DNA of 64,000 nt from Lachnospiraceae bacterium. GTDB taxonomy: Bacteria > Bacillota > Clostridia > Lachnospirales > Lachnospiraceae. Under the pieces are notes generated by a model. That model was not told the DNA's origin and ran no database searches. It saw only the letters and a list, made by a program, of their open reading frames with translations. Positions 44,733 through 53,695 of the stretch are shown piece after piece. The DNA lies in NCBI GenBank assembly GCA_017461775.1, contig JAFTXD010000072.1:1-64000 (forward strand), written 5' to 3'. The translations under genes were made by a program, and so were the position numbers. Positions within the stretch are counted from its first letter, which is position 1. Every line of letters begins with the position of its first letter.

Positions 44733-46075
44733 TATTCCTCTATTTCCTTCACCGCCGGATTATCCAATATCTCTCCATCCTTCGTAAATCGGGAGCCATG
44801 GCAGGGACAATCCCAGCTGTTCTCCTCTTCATTCCAGATAAGCTCACATCCCATATGGGCACACTGGGGCTTTTCACTGATATTCCCCTTGATGATTCCT
44901 TTCATGCTGGTAAACACATCCTTCATGAGATTGGTGAAACCAGCCCGCACATGTAGCCTCTGGGGCGAGAACACTTTGCCGTAAGGATTCTCCTCCCCAC
45001 AAATCTCATCCCGCAAAATCAATGCTGCCACCATGGACATGGTCATTCCCCACTTCTGAAAGCCGGTGATTACATAGATATCCGGCGTAAAGACAGAGTA
45101 TTTTCCAATAAACGGAATCCCATCGTGTGGCATACAATCCTGGGCGGCCCACCTTGCTTCAATTCTGCTATCTGGATAATATTGCTGCGCCATTTTCTCC
45201 AGATACCCATATCCACAATTTTTCACAGATTCACCGGTGCGATGAACGCCCCCGCTAAGCAGCAAATATTCTCCTGCCTGGCGGAAGGATAAACCATCCC
45301 GGTCCACCCCATAGTACATGCCATCCACTTTCTTACAGCCGGAAAGTGCCAGCACATAACTGCGTTCCTGATGCTGCCTTAAAAAATAATACCCGGGCAT
45401 ATCCATGATAGGATAATGGGTTGCCACCACAATCGTTTCTGCAGTAAATACCTTTCTTTCCGTAAACACCACATGTTCCTTAATCTCCAGCACTCTGCAA
45501 TGCTCTATAACCGACAGCTCCGCCGCAATACTTTTTAAAAATTTCAGCGGCGAAAATTGAGCTTGCCCCGGAAAACCAATACTATCCTTTATCGGAAAAG
45601 GAAGCTCCCCTCCCCCACCGGACACTACATCTATCCCCACGGAAAGAGCAGCCTTCCTCTCCTCCTCTAAATTATTGTTTTCCCTAAGACTGTATAAATA
45701 CGAATTTTTCCACTCAAAATCACAAGCAATGTCCCGTCCCTTAATAAGTCTGGCGTACTCCCGAATGGCTTTTTCATTGGCCATGGCATAGCCCCTGGCG
45801 TTTTCCATTCCCACGTTCTTTATCAGAGTGCTGTATTTGATGCCATGTTGACTGGTAATCTTGGCGGTAGTGCGCTCCGTCTGCCCACTGCCGATGGTTT
45901 TCGCCTCCAAAACCAGCACCTTCTTTCCGCTCTCTTTCAGATAAAAAGCTGTGAGCATCCCCGCCATGCCTGCGCCAATTACGATGACATCCCATGTAAT
46001 TCTGTCCGGCTTCTTATTAAGCCTCTTCAAATTCCCTTGAATTTCTTTGGTTTGCTGTCTCCATAATGATTCCAT
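44732..46075 (-). CDS. FAD-dependent oxidoreductase with C-terminal Rieske domain (YhfW-like)
   Basis: 447 residues. The N-terminal DAO-type FAD fold shows VIGAGMAGMLTAFYL near 32 and an ADP-binding acidic end VLVLEA. The C-terminal 75 residues carry a Rieske [2Fe-2S] site, CAHMGC and CPCHGSRF, supplying the Cys-His and Cys-His ligands. Similar proteins such as B. subtilis YhfW lack a firmly known substrate; oxidation of an amine or amino acid with electrons passed through the Rieske centre is a family inference. GAGGTG precedes the ATG. It follows the HD-domain gene by 39 bases in the same operon. Confidence 0.9.
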   Translation of the reverse strand: MESLWRQQTKEIQGNLKRLNKKPDRITWDVIVIGAGMAGMLTAFYLKESGKKVLVLEAKTIGSGQTERTTAKITSQHGIKYSTLIKNVGMENARGYAMANEKAIREYARLIKGRDIACDFEWKNSYLYSLRENNNLEEERKAALSVGIDVVSGGGGELPFPIKDSIGFPGQAQFSPLKFLKSIAAELSVIEHCRVLEIKEHVVFTERKVFTAETIVVATHYPIMDMPGYYFLRQHQERSYVLALSGCKKVDGMYYGVDRDGLSFRQAGEYLLLSGGVHRTGESVKNCGYGYLEKMAQQYYPDSRIEARWAAQDCMPHDGIPFIGKYSVFTPDIYVITGFQKWGMTMSMVAALILRDEICGEENPYGKVFSPQRLHVRAGFTNLMKDVFTSMKGIIKGNISEKPQCAHMGCELIWNEEENSWDCPCHGSRFTKDGEILDNPAVKEIEE

Positions 46076-46114
46076 ACTTCACCTCAAAAACTAGTATGGG
46101 CAGACTTTCCAAAG

Positions 46115-46699
46115 CTATTCAATTTTTAATATCTCATAGATGTCTTTTCCTGATTTTTCTTCAAAATAACTACGGAGAGATAAATTCTTGTCCCACTTTT
46201 TCTGCGGAAACTGACCATATCTGCGTTTTACATCCCCCATTCTCTCTTCCATACGCACCGGACCTTCGGCTGCGCCGATACAATCGCAAAGCTGTATTAA
46301 CAAATCATAATCATCATATTCCAAACTGTACAATATATCCTCCACGATTTTCTGCTGCTCCGGTGATACATCAAAGTTTCCGATATAGTCCTCTATTCGC
46401 TGGATGGAAAAGGAATGGGTAACACATATTCTTGCAGCCGCTCCATACCCCATACTTTCCATGTAGTTATACCCATCATAAATATGTCCAAAGTGCCTTA
46501 CTCCGAATTTTCTTCCAATATCATGCAAAAGACCTAACACATAAGCCTTTTCTCCATCCATTCCCGGGCAGACGGAGGCAATCTTTTCTGCACACTCTGC
46601 TACCACCCGGCTATGATCTCCCCAGGGTCCCGGATTGCAGCTTTCTGCCTCCCTTACCAATTCTCTTGCAACCTCTCTTGTTGGATATTTGTTATTCAT
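46115..46699 (-). CDS. HD-domain phosphohydrolase
   Basis: 194 residues from ATG 46699 (AGGGGA upstream); the longer frame overlaps the upstream gene. HD-superfamily ligands are DHSRVVAEC, LLHDIGRKFG and the later SLEYDDYDLLIQLCD aspartate. Such small HD proteins hydrolyse phosphate esters or nucleotides; the substrate is unknown. It lies between a metallophosphoesterase gene (25 bases upstream) and the FAD-Rieske gene. Confidence 0.87.
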   Translation of the reverse strand: MNNKYPTREVARELVREAESCNPGPWGDHSRVVAECAEKIASVCPGMDGEKAYVLGLLHDIGRKFGVRHFGHIYDGYNYMESMGYGAAARICVTHSFSIQRIEDYIGNFDVSPEQQKIVEDILYSLEYDDYDLLIQLCDCIGAAEGPVRMEERMGDVKRRYGQFPQKKWDKNLSLRSYFEEKSGKDIYEILKIE

Positions 46700-46724
46700 T
46701 TTCTTCCCCTTTGCTTTATTATAT

Positions 46725-47579
46725 TTATAACATTTCAGCAACTGCCATTTCCCAGTACTGCTCCGGTATTTCCGGCCAGTTGCATACTCCTCTGTCTCTT
46801 TTACAAAGCTCCATGGCTTTACCAAGTACACTTCCATGAGAAGTGGTTCCCTTCCTTAACACAGCCTCCGTCACCTTACACCAATAGGGCGCCCGGCTTA
46901 CCAGTCCGGAGGTATACAACTCTGAAATCACCTTTTCCCTGTCATAGTCCACACTGACAAATTCATGGTCCCAGCCCCTTTCTCCACTCCTTAAAATCGC
47001 AAACTGGGCCTTGGCCTCTCCATCCAGAGAAATTCCTACGCTGCCTACATTCAGCAGTGTGGTTCCAGCATGCTCCAGCTTTTCCCGGCGATGGGTATGC
47101 CCACAGAGAATCAGGGAATTCTTCTCCTTCTCCATGATTTTATAAGTATTTTCCTTGCCGGCCTTCATATCCTCTCTGGCGCTGTCCGGAGAACCATGAC
47201 AAATAGTAATGGCGGGATACCCCGGAAGCAGTACTTCACTCACATGGGACATTCCCTCAAAAAAGTGCAAATCCTTCTCTGTCAAATTCTCATAGGCATA
47301 AATCAGGCACCCGGTAGTGGATGCAAATTTTCTCAGCCCACTCCAGTTACTCTTCTTATAATTCAACCAGTAATCTTCCTTATTACCCTTCACAAAATAA
47401 CAGTTACACTGCTCTCTTAAACCATACAATACCTCCATAGTTTTCTGTGGATAAGCCAGCTCCCCGATGTAATCTCCCAAGAAAATAAAGGTATCTATAT
47501 CCCGGGCCAGTGCATATTCAATGCACTTTACAAGAGCCACATAATTTCCATGAATGTCCGATAAAACTGCGATGTTCAT
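46725..47579 (-). CDS. Calcineurin-like metallophosphoesterase
   Basis: 284 residues with SDIHGN (D-x-H), FLGDYIG (GD), VKGNKEDYW (GN, histidine replaced), ICHGSPDS and LCGHTHRRE (GHTH), then VGSVGISLDGEAKA, typical of the YfcE/MJ0936-like group. The usual GNHE/GNCD motif reads GNKE. Two-metal phosphodiesterase or phosphatase activity in the cytoplasm is expected. AAAGGAG precedes the ATG. First gene of an operon with the HD and FAD-Rieske genes. Confidence 0.9.
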   Translation of the reverse strand: MNIAVLSDIHGNYVALVKCIEYALARDIDTFIFLGDYIGELAYPQKTMEVLYGLREQCNCYFVKGNKEDYWLNYKKSNWSGLRKFASTTGCLIYAYENLTEKDLHFFEGMSHVSEVLLPGYPAITICHGSPDSAREDMKAGKENTYKIMEKEKNSLILCGHTHRREKLEHAGTTLLNVGSVGISLDGEAKAQFAILRSGERGWDHEFVSVDYDREKVISELYTSGLVSRAPYWCKVTEAVLRKGTTSHGSVLGKAMELCKRDRGVCNWPEIPEQYWEMAVAEML

Positions 47580-47696
47580 TTTTTGCTCCTTTCAAACGAT
47601 GCTTCATTCTATCGCAGAATTCCTCCAAATAGCTTTAAATTTCCCTTAAAACTTTCTTTAGGGTATTTAAGTTTTTCTTAAGCAGAACACAGAAAT

Positions 47697-47722
47697 GCCC
47701 TGTCGAATTTCTCCGACAGGGC
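47697..47722 (-). terminator. Hairpin after the second MCP gene
   Basis: GCCCTGTCG and CGACAGGGC form a nine-base perfect stem directly after the MCP stop; the tail is only weakly T-rich. Confidence 0.7.
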
Positions 47723-47728
47723 TGGTAC

Positions 47729-49126
47729 TTACACCATTTTGGTCTGTTCAATGACATCACTGATATTTTCTTTATATATGTCCATGGCCTCCATAATTGC
47801 ACCCACAGACTCCTGATTCTCTTCGGAAAGATTCCTCATATCTGCCACACGTCTGCTCAGCTTCTCAAAAATTGCATCTACCTGAGCGACATTGGAATTC
47901 TGCTCCTCGATATTACCATAAAGGTCTGCAAACTGCTCTTTCAGTCGTACAAAGCTGCCCTGCAGCTCGCCCAGCAGCTTACCGGACTCACCGATAGCCA
48001 GAGTACTTTCTTCAAATTCTCTGGAGGTATCCTCCATACGCTGTGCCAACTGCTGGATGGACTCCCCTACCTTCTGGGAAAATTCGTTACTGCTCTCCGA
48101 CAGCTCTCTCATCCGAAGAGCTACAATATCAAAGCCAGCCCCCGCATCTCCTGCTCTGGCCGCCTCAATAGATGCATTCAATGACAAAATCGTAATATTA
48201 AAGGAAATATCATTCAAACTTTCCGCTACCTTGGACACACTGCGCATCCGGTTCTCCATATCCAAGAATACCTGATTTGTCTGCTCAATGACATCCGCTA
48301 CCTTCTGCATCTGACTTTCCATAGCTTCCATATTGGTCTGGTTCTCACTCAGTGCCTGCTCAAACTTCATTACGCCATCATTTAAATCCTGAATCTGACG
48401 CTCGGTCACCTGGATTCTGTCATGAACCTGATCACAGCTGTCGGACATCTCATTAGCCCCCTGGGAAATCAGGGTTCCGCCCCGCTGTAGCTCATTCGTA
48501 CTTTCCTCAATACTTGCGGAAGAAGCCTCAAAATCCTTCTGCAAACCTTCACCCATCTCACGCATGGATGCCAAAAGCTTCTCCGATTCCCCGGCCTGGG
48601 CCTGGCTAATCAGAAGGAAAGCCTCTCCACGCTTAATGGTCTGATAAAAGAGAATTCCCGCCACAAGCATGATAACCATACATTGAATATACTGTCCCAG
48701 AGACTCTGCCTTCTCCGGATGCACCACATACATAATGGTCAGAAGAATACCACAGATTACAATCTGTGCTCTGGTAACCTTTGGCTCCAGATACAATCCA
48801 CATAAGCCGATTGCCGCAAGGAACATGGGAAAATCATCACTGTAGCATTCCCCACTGAAAAGGGAAATAATAAAAATCAAAAAGCATAAGCTGATAGAAA
48901 GAGCAACCTCTTTGATATCTCTTTGCACGTTCTTATACTTCATACCGAAAAAAACTACTGCATAGATAACGATACAAATTCCAATTCCTGCCGCTGCGGC
49001 AAAATCCCCGGCAACAATATTCTTAATCAGAAATGCTCCTGCCACAATTGCCACCACATAGGCCATGAATTTGTACATTCTCTCTCGAGACATCGGTTTC
49101 TTTGCATCCTTTGTATTCTTTCCCAT
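47729..49126 (-). CDS. Methyl-accepting chemotaxis protein, multi-span membrane type
   Basis: 465 residues. Five or six hydrophobic helices fill about 15-170, without a large outer sensor domain or HAMP. The signalling coiled coil has the tip EAARAGDAGAGFDIVALRMREL near 325, which departs from the usual GxGFAVVAxEVR at several places (Asp for Ala, LRM). This may alter interaction with CheA/CheW. ATG 49126 has a GGGGG site four bases upstream; a TTG four codons earlier is possible. Single gene. Confidence 0.9.
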   Translation of the reverse strand: MGKNTKDAKKPMSRERMYKFMAYVVAIVAGAFLIKNIVAGDFAAAAGIGICIVIYAVVFFGMKYKNVQRDIKEVALSISLCFLIFIISLFSGECYSDDFPMFLAAIGLCGLYLEPKVTRAQIVICGILLTIMYVVHPEKAESLGQYIQCMVIMLVAGILFYQTIKRGEAFLLISQAQAGESEKLLASMREMGEGLQKDFEASSASIEESTNELQRGGTLISQGANEMSDSCDQVHDRIQVTERQIQDLNDGVMKFEQALSENQTNMEAMESQMQKVADVIEQTNQVFLDMENRMRSVSKVAESLNDISFNITILSLNASIEAARAGDAGAGFDIVALRMRELSESSNEFSQKVGESIQQLAQRMEDTSREFEESTLAIGESGKLLGELQGSFVRLKEQFADLYGNIEEQNSNVAQVDAIFEKLSRRVADMRNLSEENQESVGAIMEAMDIYKENISDVIEQTKMV

Positions 49127-49231
49127 AGTAACCCCCAAGTCATCCGTTCTAGTACATCTTTCCTATATATTATGCCCTTAATATTTTCAAAATTCAATAC
49201 CAAAATAGATAAAATGTCAAAATTTACATAT

Positions 49232-50014
49232 CTACAGATACCATTCTCTCGGAATAGTTTCCCTATCAATAAAACAGTTCCTCTCTTTTTTTAAAACGCG
49301 TCCCGTAACCTCATAAATTCCTTTTGCGTCACACAAAATACACTCCGCATCCCCGAATTTATACTTCTTTGTCACTCCGGTTTCAAAATACCCTTCCAGC
49401 ATTTTATCATAGCTCTCCGAGATATGGGCTGTATGGCGATTGTAATGACGATACATGGGCACCTTTCGGTAGCTTCCATCCGGCATCACCACCTCAAAAT
49501 CTACCGGCTTTTCCGTAAATCGCTCCGGCACCTCATACATTTCTTCCACCGCATGAATAAAGGTATTACGGATATGGGTCACCCCCACCAGAAGAATCTT
49601 TGCATTTCTGGAAAGAAGTCTCCCCATCACACCATCCGGATGGCAGGGTGTAGGCAACAATTCCTCTCCACCGATATATTCTAAAGCATCTTTCCCATAA
49701 GCTGCCACGCTATGAGTAGGATGCAATGAACGCACCACGCCCTCTCTCCTACGGAAAACATTGGGCAAAAGCCCCACGCAGGCCGGCTCCGTTTCCGGAT
49801 GAAATACATTATAGCTTTCGCTCATCTGTTTCCATGTATGGGTGGGAAGAAGCAAAAGCCCCTCCTTAAAATACTCCATCCACGCATCAATAACAGTATC
49901 TGCTCCGCCAGCCACCTCTCCTATGGCCTTCATGGAGGAATGGACAAACAGGGTATCCGTTCCCTGAAGTCCCATCTCTTCCAATTGCTTTTTTAACATC
50001 TCTTTTGTATACAT
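49232..50014 (-). CDS. AAC(3)-family N-acetyltransferase-like protein
   Basis: 260 residues of the aminoglycoside 3-N-acetyltransferase fold: VHSSMKAIGEVAGGADTVIDA, LLLPTHTW, NVFRRREGVVRSLHPTHSVAAYG and LLVGVTHIRNTFIHAVEE. The CoA-dependent family includes resistance enzymes and many chromosomal relatives such as YokD and FrbF with other substrates. Nothing marks this copy as mobile, so drug resistance should not be assumed. AGAGGA precedes the ATG. It is transcribed away from the MATE gene and stands alone. Confidence 0.88.
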   Translation of the reverse strand: MYTKEMLKKQLEEMGLQGTDTLFVHSSMKAIGEVAGGADTVIDAWMEYFKEGLLLLPTHTWKQMSESYNVFHPETEPACVGLLPNVFRRREGVVRSLHPTHSVAAYGKDALEYIGGEELLPTPCHPDGVMGRLLSRNAKILLVGVTHIRNTFIHAVEEMYEVPERFTEKPVDFEVVMPDGSYRKVPMYRHYNRHTAHISESYDKMLEGYFETGVTKKYKFGDAECILCDAKGIYEVTGRVLKKERNCFIDRETIPREWYL

Positions 50015-50122
50015 ACTCTATTCCTCTTCTATTCAAATACAGTGATTATACCATCTCTTCTATAAAAATACCATCTTCACAAAATATCAGTTGTTTTTGG
50101 AAAGAAATCATAAAATCTTCCT

Positions 50123-50151
50123 TTGTCTTCTTTCTGCAAACAGAGTATAGT
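50123..50151 (+). promoter_or_regulatory. MATE gene promoter
   Basis: -35 TTGTCT (50123-50128), 17-base spacer, -10 TATAGT (50146-50151), 35 bases before the start codon. Confidence 0.7.
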
Positions 50152-50186
50152 GCTTATAGACTATTTCATAGAAAGAGATTAGGATT

Positions 50187-51560
50187 ATGAATTCAAAGAA
50201 AAAAATTGATATGACCCAAGGGCCAATCATGAAGCTGGTTTTATTATTTGCGTTACCCATATGTGCCGGAAATGTTCTACAGCAGTTATATAACACTGTG
50301 GACACACTGATCATCGGTAACTTCTGCAGCTCCATCTCTCTGGCCGCCATCGGTACCAGTGCCCAGCCGGTAGAAATGGTGCTTTGCATTTTTCTTGGCA
50401 TGGGTACAGGCGTTTCCATATTGGTGTCCCAATGTGTAGGTAGCGGAGATACCACCAAGCTTAAGAGTCTGGTTTCCACTGCCACCGCTTTTGTGTATTT
50501 GTGCGCCATTCCTCTATCCATTCTGGGATTGTTCTTAGGACCGCTAATACTTAAATTCATGCAGGTTCCCGACGATGCCTGGGATTACTCCGTGGCCTAC
50601 ATCCAGATTTATTTCCTGGGTACTCTGGGAAATATGGGATATAACTTCAATGCAGGTATCCTGCGGGGTATGGGAGACAGCAAGGCATCTCTGTTTTTCC
50701 TGCTTATCTCCTGTATCGTAAATATTGTACTGGATTTACTATTTGTGGCAATCTTCCACTGGGATGTATCCGGCGCAGCACTGGCAACCATCATCGCCAT
50801 GTTTGCCTCCTGGTTTTTCAGTATTGCATACATCCAAAAGAGATATCCGGAGTTGGAATACTCACCTTTTCCCCAAAAGCCTGAGAGTCATCTTATGGGA
50901 GAAATCGTCAAGGTGGGCCTCCCTTTAGGTCTGAACAATTCCATCTACTCCGTAGGACATATACTGATGCAGGCCTTAATCAATGAACAGGGCTCCGCTT
51001 TTATGGCGGGCTGCTCGGTAGCCTCCAAGCTCACAGGAATAGCCAATGTGGCAATCACCGCTCTTGCCTCTGCCTGCTGTACATTTTCCGGACAAAACAT
51101 TGGAGCAAAAAACTATGCTAGACTTCGCAAAGGGCATTTGTTACTTCCTGTATTCTCCGGTGTTATCACCTGCATAGGTGGTCTGATTGTCACTACATTG
51201 TGTGAGCCGATTATCCGCCTGTTTACGCCGGACCCAGAGGTTATTCCTCTGGCCGCCACCTACATTCAGGTAGTCCTACCCTTTACCTGGCTCTATGCAG
51301 TCTTTAATGGTATCATCAACTATGTAAACGGTGTAGGTGTAGTGAAGTACCCAACCATCGTAAACATCCTGATGCTCTGGGCAGTACGAATCCCGGTTGC
51401 CCACCTGATAAACCGCTATATCGACGGCAAATACATCATGGCATGCCTTCCCATCAGCTTCGCTTTCGGAATGATATGCATGCTCTGCTACTACCGCACC
51501 AGCCACTGGAGGAGCCTCATGAAGCTGGCAAAAGAACAGGCTGGGGAGCTTGCCGCATAA
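50187..51560 (+). CDS. MATE-family multidrug/Na+ antiporter-like exporter
   Basis: 457 residues with twelve hydrophobic segments and two homologous halves. MTQGPIMKLVLLFALPICAGNVLQQLYNTVDTLIIGNF is the typical MATE opening, with IGTSAQPVEM and the matching second-half GLPLGLNNSIYSVGHILMQ and CTFSGQNIGAKNYARLRKG. It exports cationic compounds in exchange for Na+ or H+. TTAGGATT is a weak ribosome site. The last five codons lie inside the left arm of a long palindrome. Confidence 0.92.
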   Translation: MNSKKKIDMTQGPIMKLVLLFALPICAGNVLQQLYNTVDTLIIGNFCSSISLAAIGTSAQPVEMVLCIFLGMGTGVSILVSQCVGSGDTTKLKSLVSTATAFVYLCAIPLSILGLFLGPLILKFMQVPDDAWDYSVAYIQIYFLGTLGNMGYNFNAGILRGMGDSKASLFFLLISCIVNIVLDLLFVAIFHWDVSGAALATIIAMFASWFFSIAYIQKRYPELEYSPFPQKPESHLMGEIVKVGLPLGLNNSIYSVGHILMQALINEQGSAFMAGCSVASKLTGIANVAITALASACCTFSGQNIGAKNYARLRKGHLLLPVFSGVITCIGGLIVTTLCEPIIRLFTPDPEVIPLAATYIQVVLPFTWLYAVFNGIINYVNGVGVVKYPTIVNILMLWAVRIPVAHLINRYIDGKYIMACLPISFAFGMICMLCYYRTSHWRSLMKLAKEQAGELAA

Positions 51561-51874
51561 TGGTCTGGGTGCTTGGGGGAACACTGCCCCTACGGCTTAC
51601 CGTGCGCTATCTGCTTAAATTTCACAAAACCGCAGAATACGTTGTTTTATTATTTCGTGTTCGTCCAAGATTCGAGCAAAAAACTGGGGCATGTTCGTCT
51701 GATGTGAGACATAAATGTCTCCCTCAGTCGGACATGCCCCAGTTTTTTGTCGAAAGATGGACGGACACGAAGGACAACGTATTCTGCGGTTTTGGAAATT
51801 TCTACGCAGTCATCGCAAGGCAAGCCGTAGGGGCAGTGTTCCCCCAAGCACCCAGACCATTATGCGGCAAGCTC
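51546..51874. repeat. 329-bp long palindrome with an inner bidirectional terminator
   Basis: The outer 53 bases of each arm (51546-51598 and 51822-51874) are exact reverse complements. Arms remain similar, with small indels, toward a four-base loop at 51712-51715. The inner part, AAAAAACTGGGGCATGT against ACATGCCCCAGTTTTTT, with GAGACA/TGTCTC at the tip, would end transcription both ways. The left arm starts inside the MATE coding end; the right arm stops four bases before the ABC gene end. Confidence 0.92.
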
Positions 51875-51877
51875 TTT

Positions 51878-53695
51878 TTACTTATTTAAGAAATCATACT
51901 GGCTCATGTAAAGTTTGTAATAGAGACCACCTTCGTTCTTCATCAGTTCCTCATGATTACCCATTTCCACGATTTTTCCGTGGTCGATGTACATGATGCA
52001 GGAGGAATTCTTGATAGTGGAAAGTCTGTGAGCGATGATAAAGGAGGTTCTGCCCTTTAACAGCTCATTTAAGCCCTTCTGTAAGAGGATTTCCGTCTCC
52101 GTATCAATGCTGGAGGTTGCCTCATCCAGTATCAGAATCTTGGGGTCTGCCAGAATGGCTCTGGCAAAGGAGATTAACTGGCGCTGTCCCTGGGATAAGC
52201 GGCTTCCTCTTTCGTTTACTTCTGTCTCGTATCCATTTTCCAGTCCCATGATGAAATCATGGGCACATACGGTCTTAGCGGCCCGGATGACATCCTCATC
52301 CGTAGCCTCATTGTTGCCATAGCGGATATTGTCCATAATGGTTCCCGCAAAGATAAAGCTATCCTGCATCATGACACCCATCTGGCTACGCAGAGACTTA
52401 ATGGTCACGGAATTGATGTCAACTCCATCGATAAGGAGCTGCCCCTTGGTTACATTGTAGAAACGGCTGATTAAGTTTACAATAGTGGTCTTACCTGCAC
52501 CCGTAGGTCCTACGATGGCAAAGGACTGCCCCACATTTGCCTTAAAGCTTACGTTGTTCAGAATCTGTACTCCATCCTCGTAGGCAAAGCACACATCCTT
52601 AAATTCCACCTCGCCCTTAATTTCCGGCATGGGCACTGCACCGGGTAAATCCTTCACTTCCACCGGCTCATCGATGGTCTCAAAAATTCTTTCCAGATAA
52701 GAAATAGCGGTAAGAAGGGAGTTATAAAAATTCGCCAATGTGGTAATCGGCGCCCAGAATCTGGAAATATATCCGGTAAAGGCAATCAGGGTACCTACGG
52801 TCATGGCACCAAATCCATCGGTAATCCATGCCACGCCAAGGGCATAGATAATCGCAGTAGTCACTACGGTAATGGTCTGTACGGTAGGGTTCATAATAAA
52901 ATTGTACTTTACCGCTGTATACCATGCTGTTCTGGAATCTGCACTCAAACGGTTAAAAATATCCGTATTGTAATCCTCTCTCACGAAAGACTGGGTTACG
53001 CGGATACCACCGATACTTTCTGCGATGTAAGCATTTAAGTTGGACTGCTTATTTGATTGAATCTGCCATGCACGACGCTGCTTCTTCTTGATGATAAATA
53101 CGAGGGTTGCCAGCACCGGCAGGCCGCATAAGCACACCAGCGTAAAACGTACATTCAGACTCAGCATAAAAAATAATATAAAGAACAAACTGCAAAGGTC
53201 CGTAATCGTATTTACAATACCGTTGGAAAGAAGGTCACTCAAATTATTTACATAATTCACCACTCGCACCTGAATCTTTCCATGAGGCTTATCATCATAG
53301 TAAGAAAAAGGAAGCTCCTGCAGATGAATAAACAAATCTCGACGAAGAGCATGAATAATACCCTGTCCCACCTCTGCCATCATCTTGATTTTAAAACGGA
53401 GGATTACCACCACAATCAGGGTAACCACCAGCATCAGGCAGCTGGCAATAATGACTCTCCTTGTAGCATCTTCCTTGGATATCAGCCCATGGATGGCACT
53501 ATTTTCCACCGTGTCCATAACATCCTTCAAAAAAAGTGGTGTCAGCATGGACAATGCGCTGGAAATCAACATAATCGCAACCACAAAAATCAACTTATTC
53601 TTATAAACACCGATATAACTTCCCAGGCGCTTCAACTGATTAATATCAAATCCCGACTCTAAGGTTTCATCAATATCATACTTATTTCTAGCCAT
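51878..53695 (-). CDS. ABC exporter half-transporter 2B (consensus catalytic site partner)
   Basis: 605 residues from ATG 53695, which overlaps the upstream stop by eight bases and has AGGGGGA ahead of it. Six membrane helices, then Walker A GPTGAGKTT near 398, signature LSQGQRQL near 500 and Walker B ILILDEATSSID with the catalytic glutamate. The signature departs from LSGGQ, as in the 588-residue protein at 27.5 kb. Works as a heterodimer with the upstream gene. Substrate unknown. Confidence 0.92.
   Translation of the reverse strand: MARNKYDIDETLESGFDINQLKRLGSYIGVYKNKLIFVVAIMLISSALSMLTPLFLKDVMDTVENSAIHGLISKEDATRRVIIASCLMLVVTLIVVVILRFKIKMMAEVGQGIIHALRRDLFIHLQELPFSYYDDKPHGKIQVRVVNYVNNLSDLLSNGIVNTITDLCSLFFILFFMLSLNVRFTLVCLCGLPVLATLVFIIKKKQRRAWQIQSNKQSNLNAYIAESIGGIRVTQSFVREDYNTDIFNRLSADSRTAWYTAVKYNFIMNPTVQTITVVTTAIIYALGVAWITDGFGAMTVGTLIAFTGYISRFWAPITTLANFYNSLLTAISYLERIFETIDEPVEVKDLPGAVPMPEIKGEVEFKDVCFAYEDGVQILNNVSFKANVGQSFAIVGPTGAGKTTIVNLISRFYNVTKGQLLIDGVDINSVTIKSLRSQMGVMMQDSFIFAGTIMDNIRYGNNEATDEDVIRAAKTVCAHDFIMGLENGYETEVNERGSRLSQGQRQLISFARAILADPKILILDEATSSIDTETEILLQKGLNELLKGRTSFIIAHRLSTIKNSSCIMYIDHGKIVEMGNHEELMKNEGGLYYKLYMSQYDFLNK

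Noticed and set aside
49232..50014. Calling the AAC(3)-like gene an antibiotic resistance gene
   Set aside because: Family members with other substrates are common and no mobile or resistance context is visible.
51443..51889. 148-codon plus-strand frame covering the MATE end and the palindrome
   Set aside because: Its residues are the translated palindrome and the shifted MATE end; no independent start signal.
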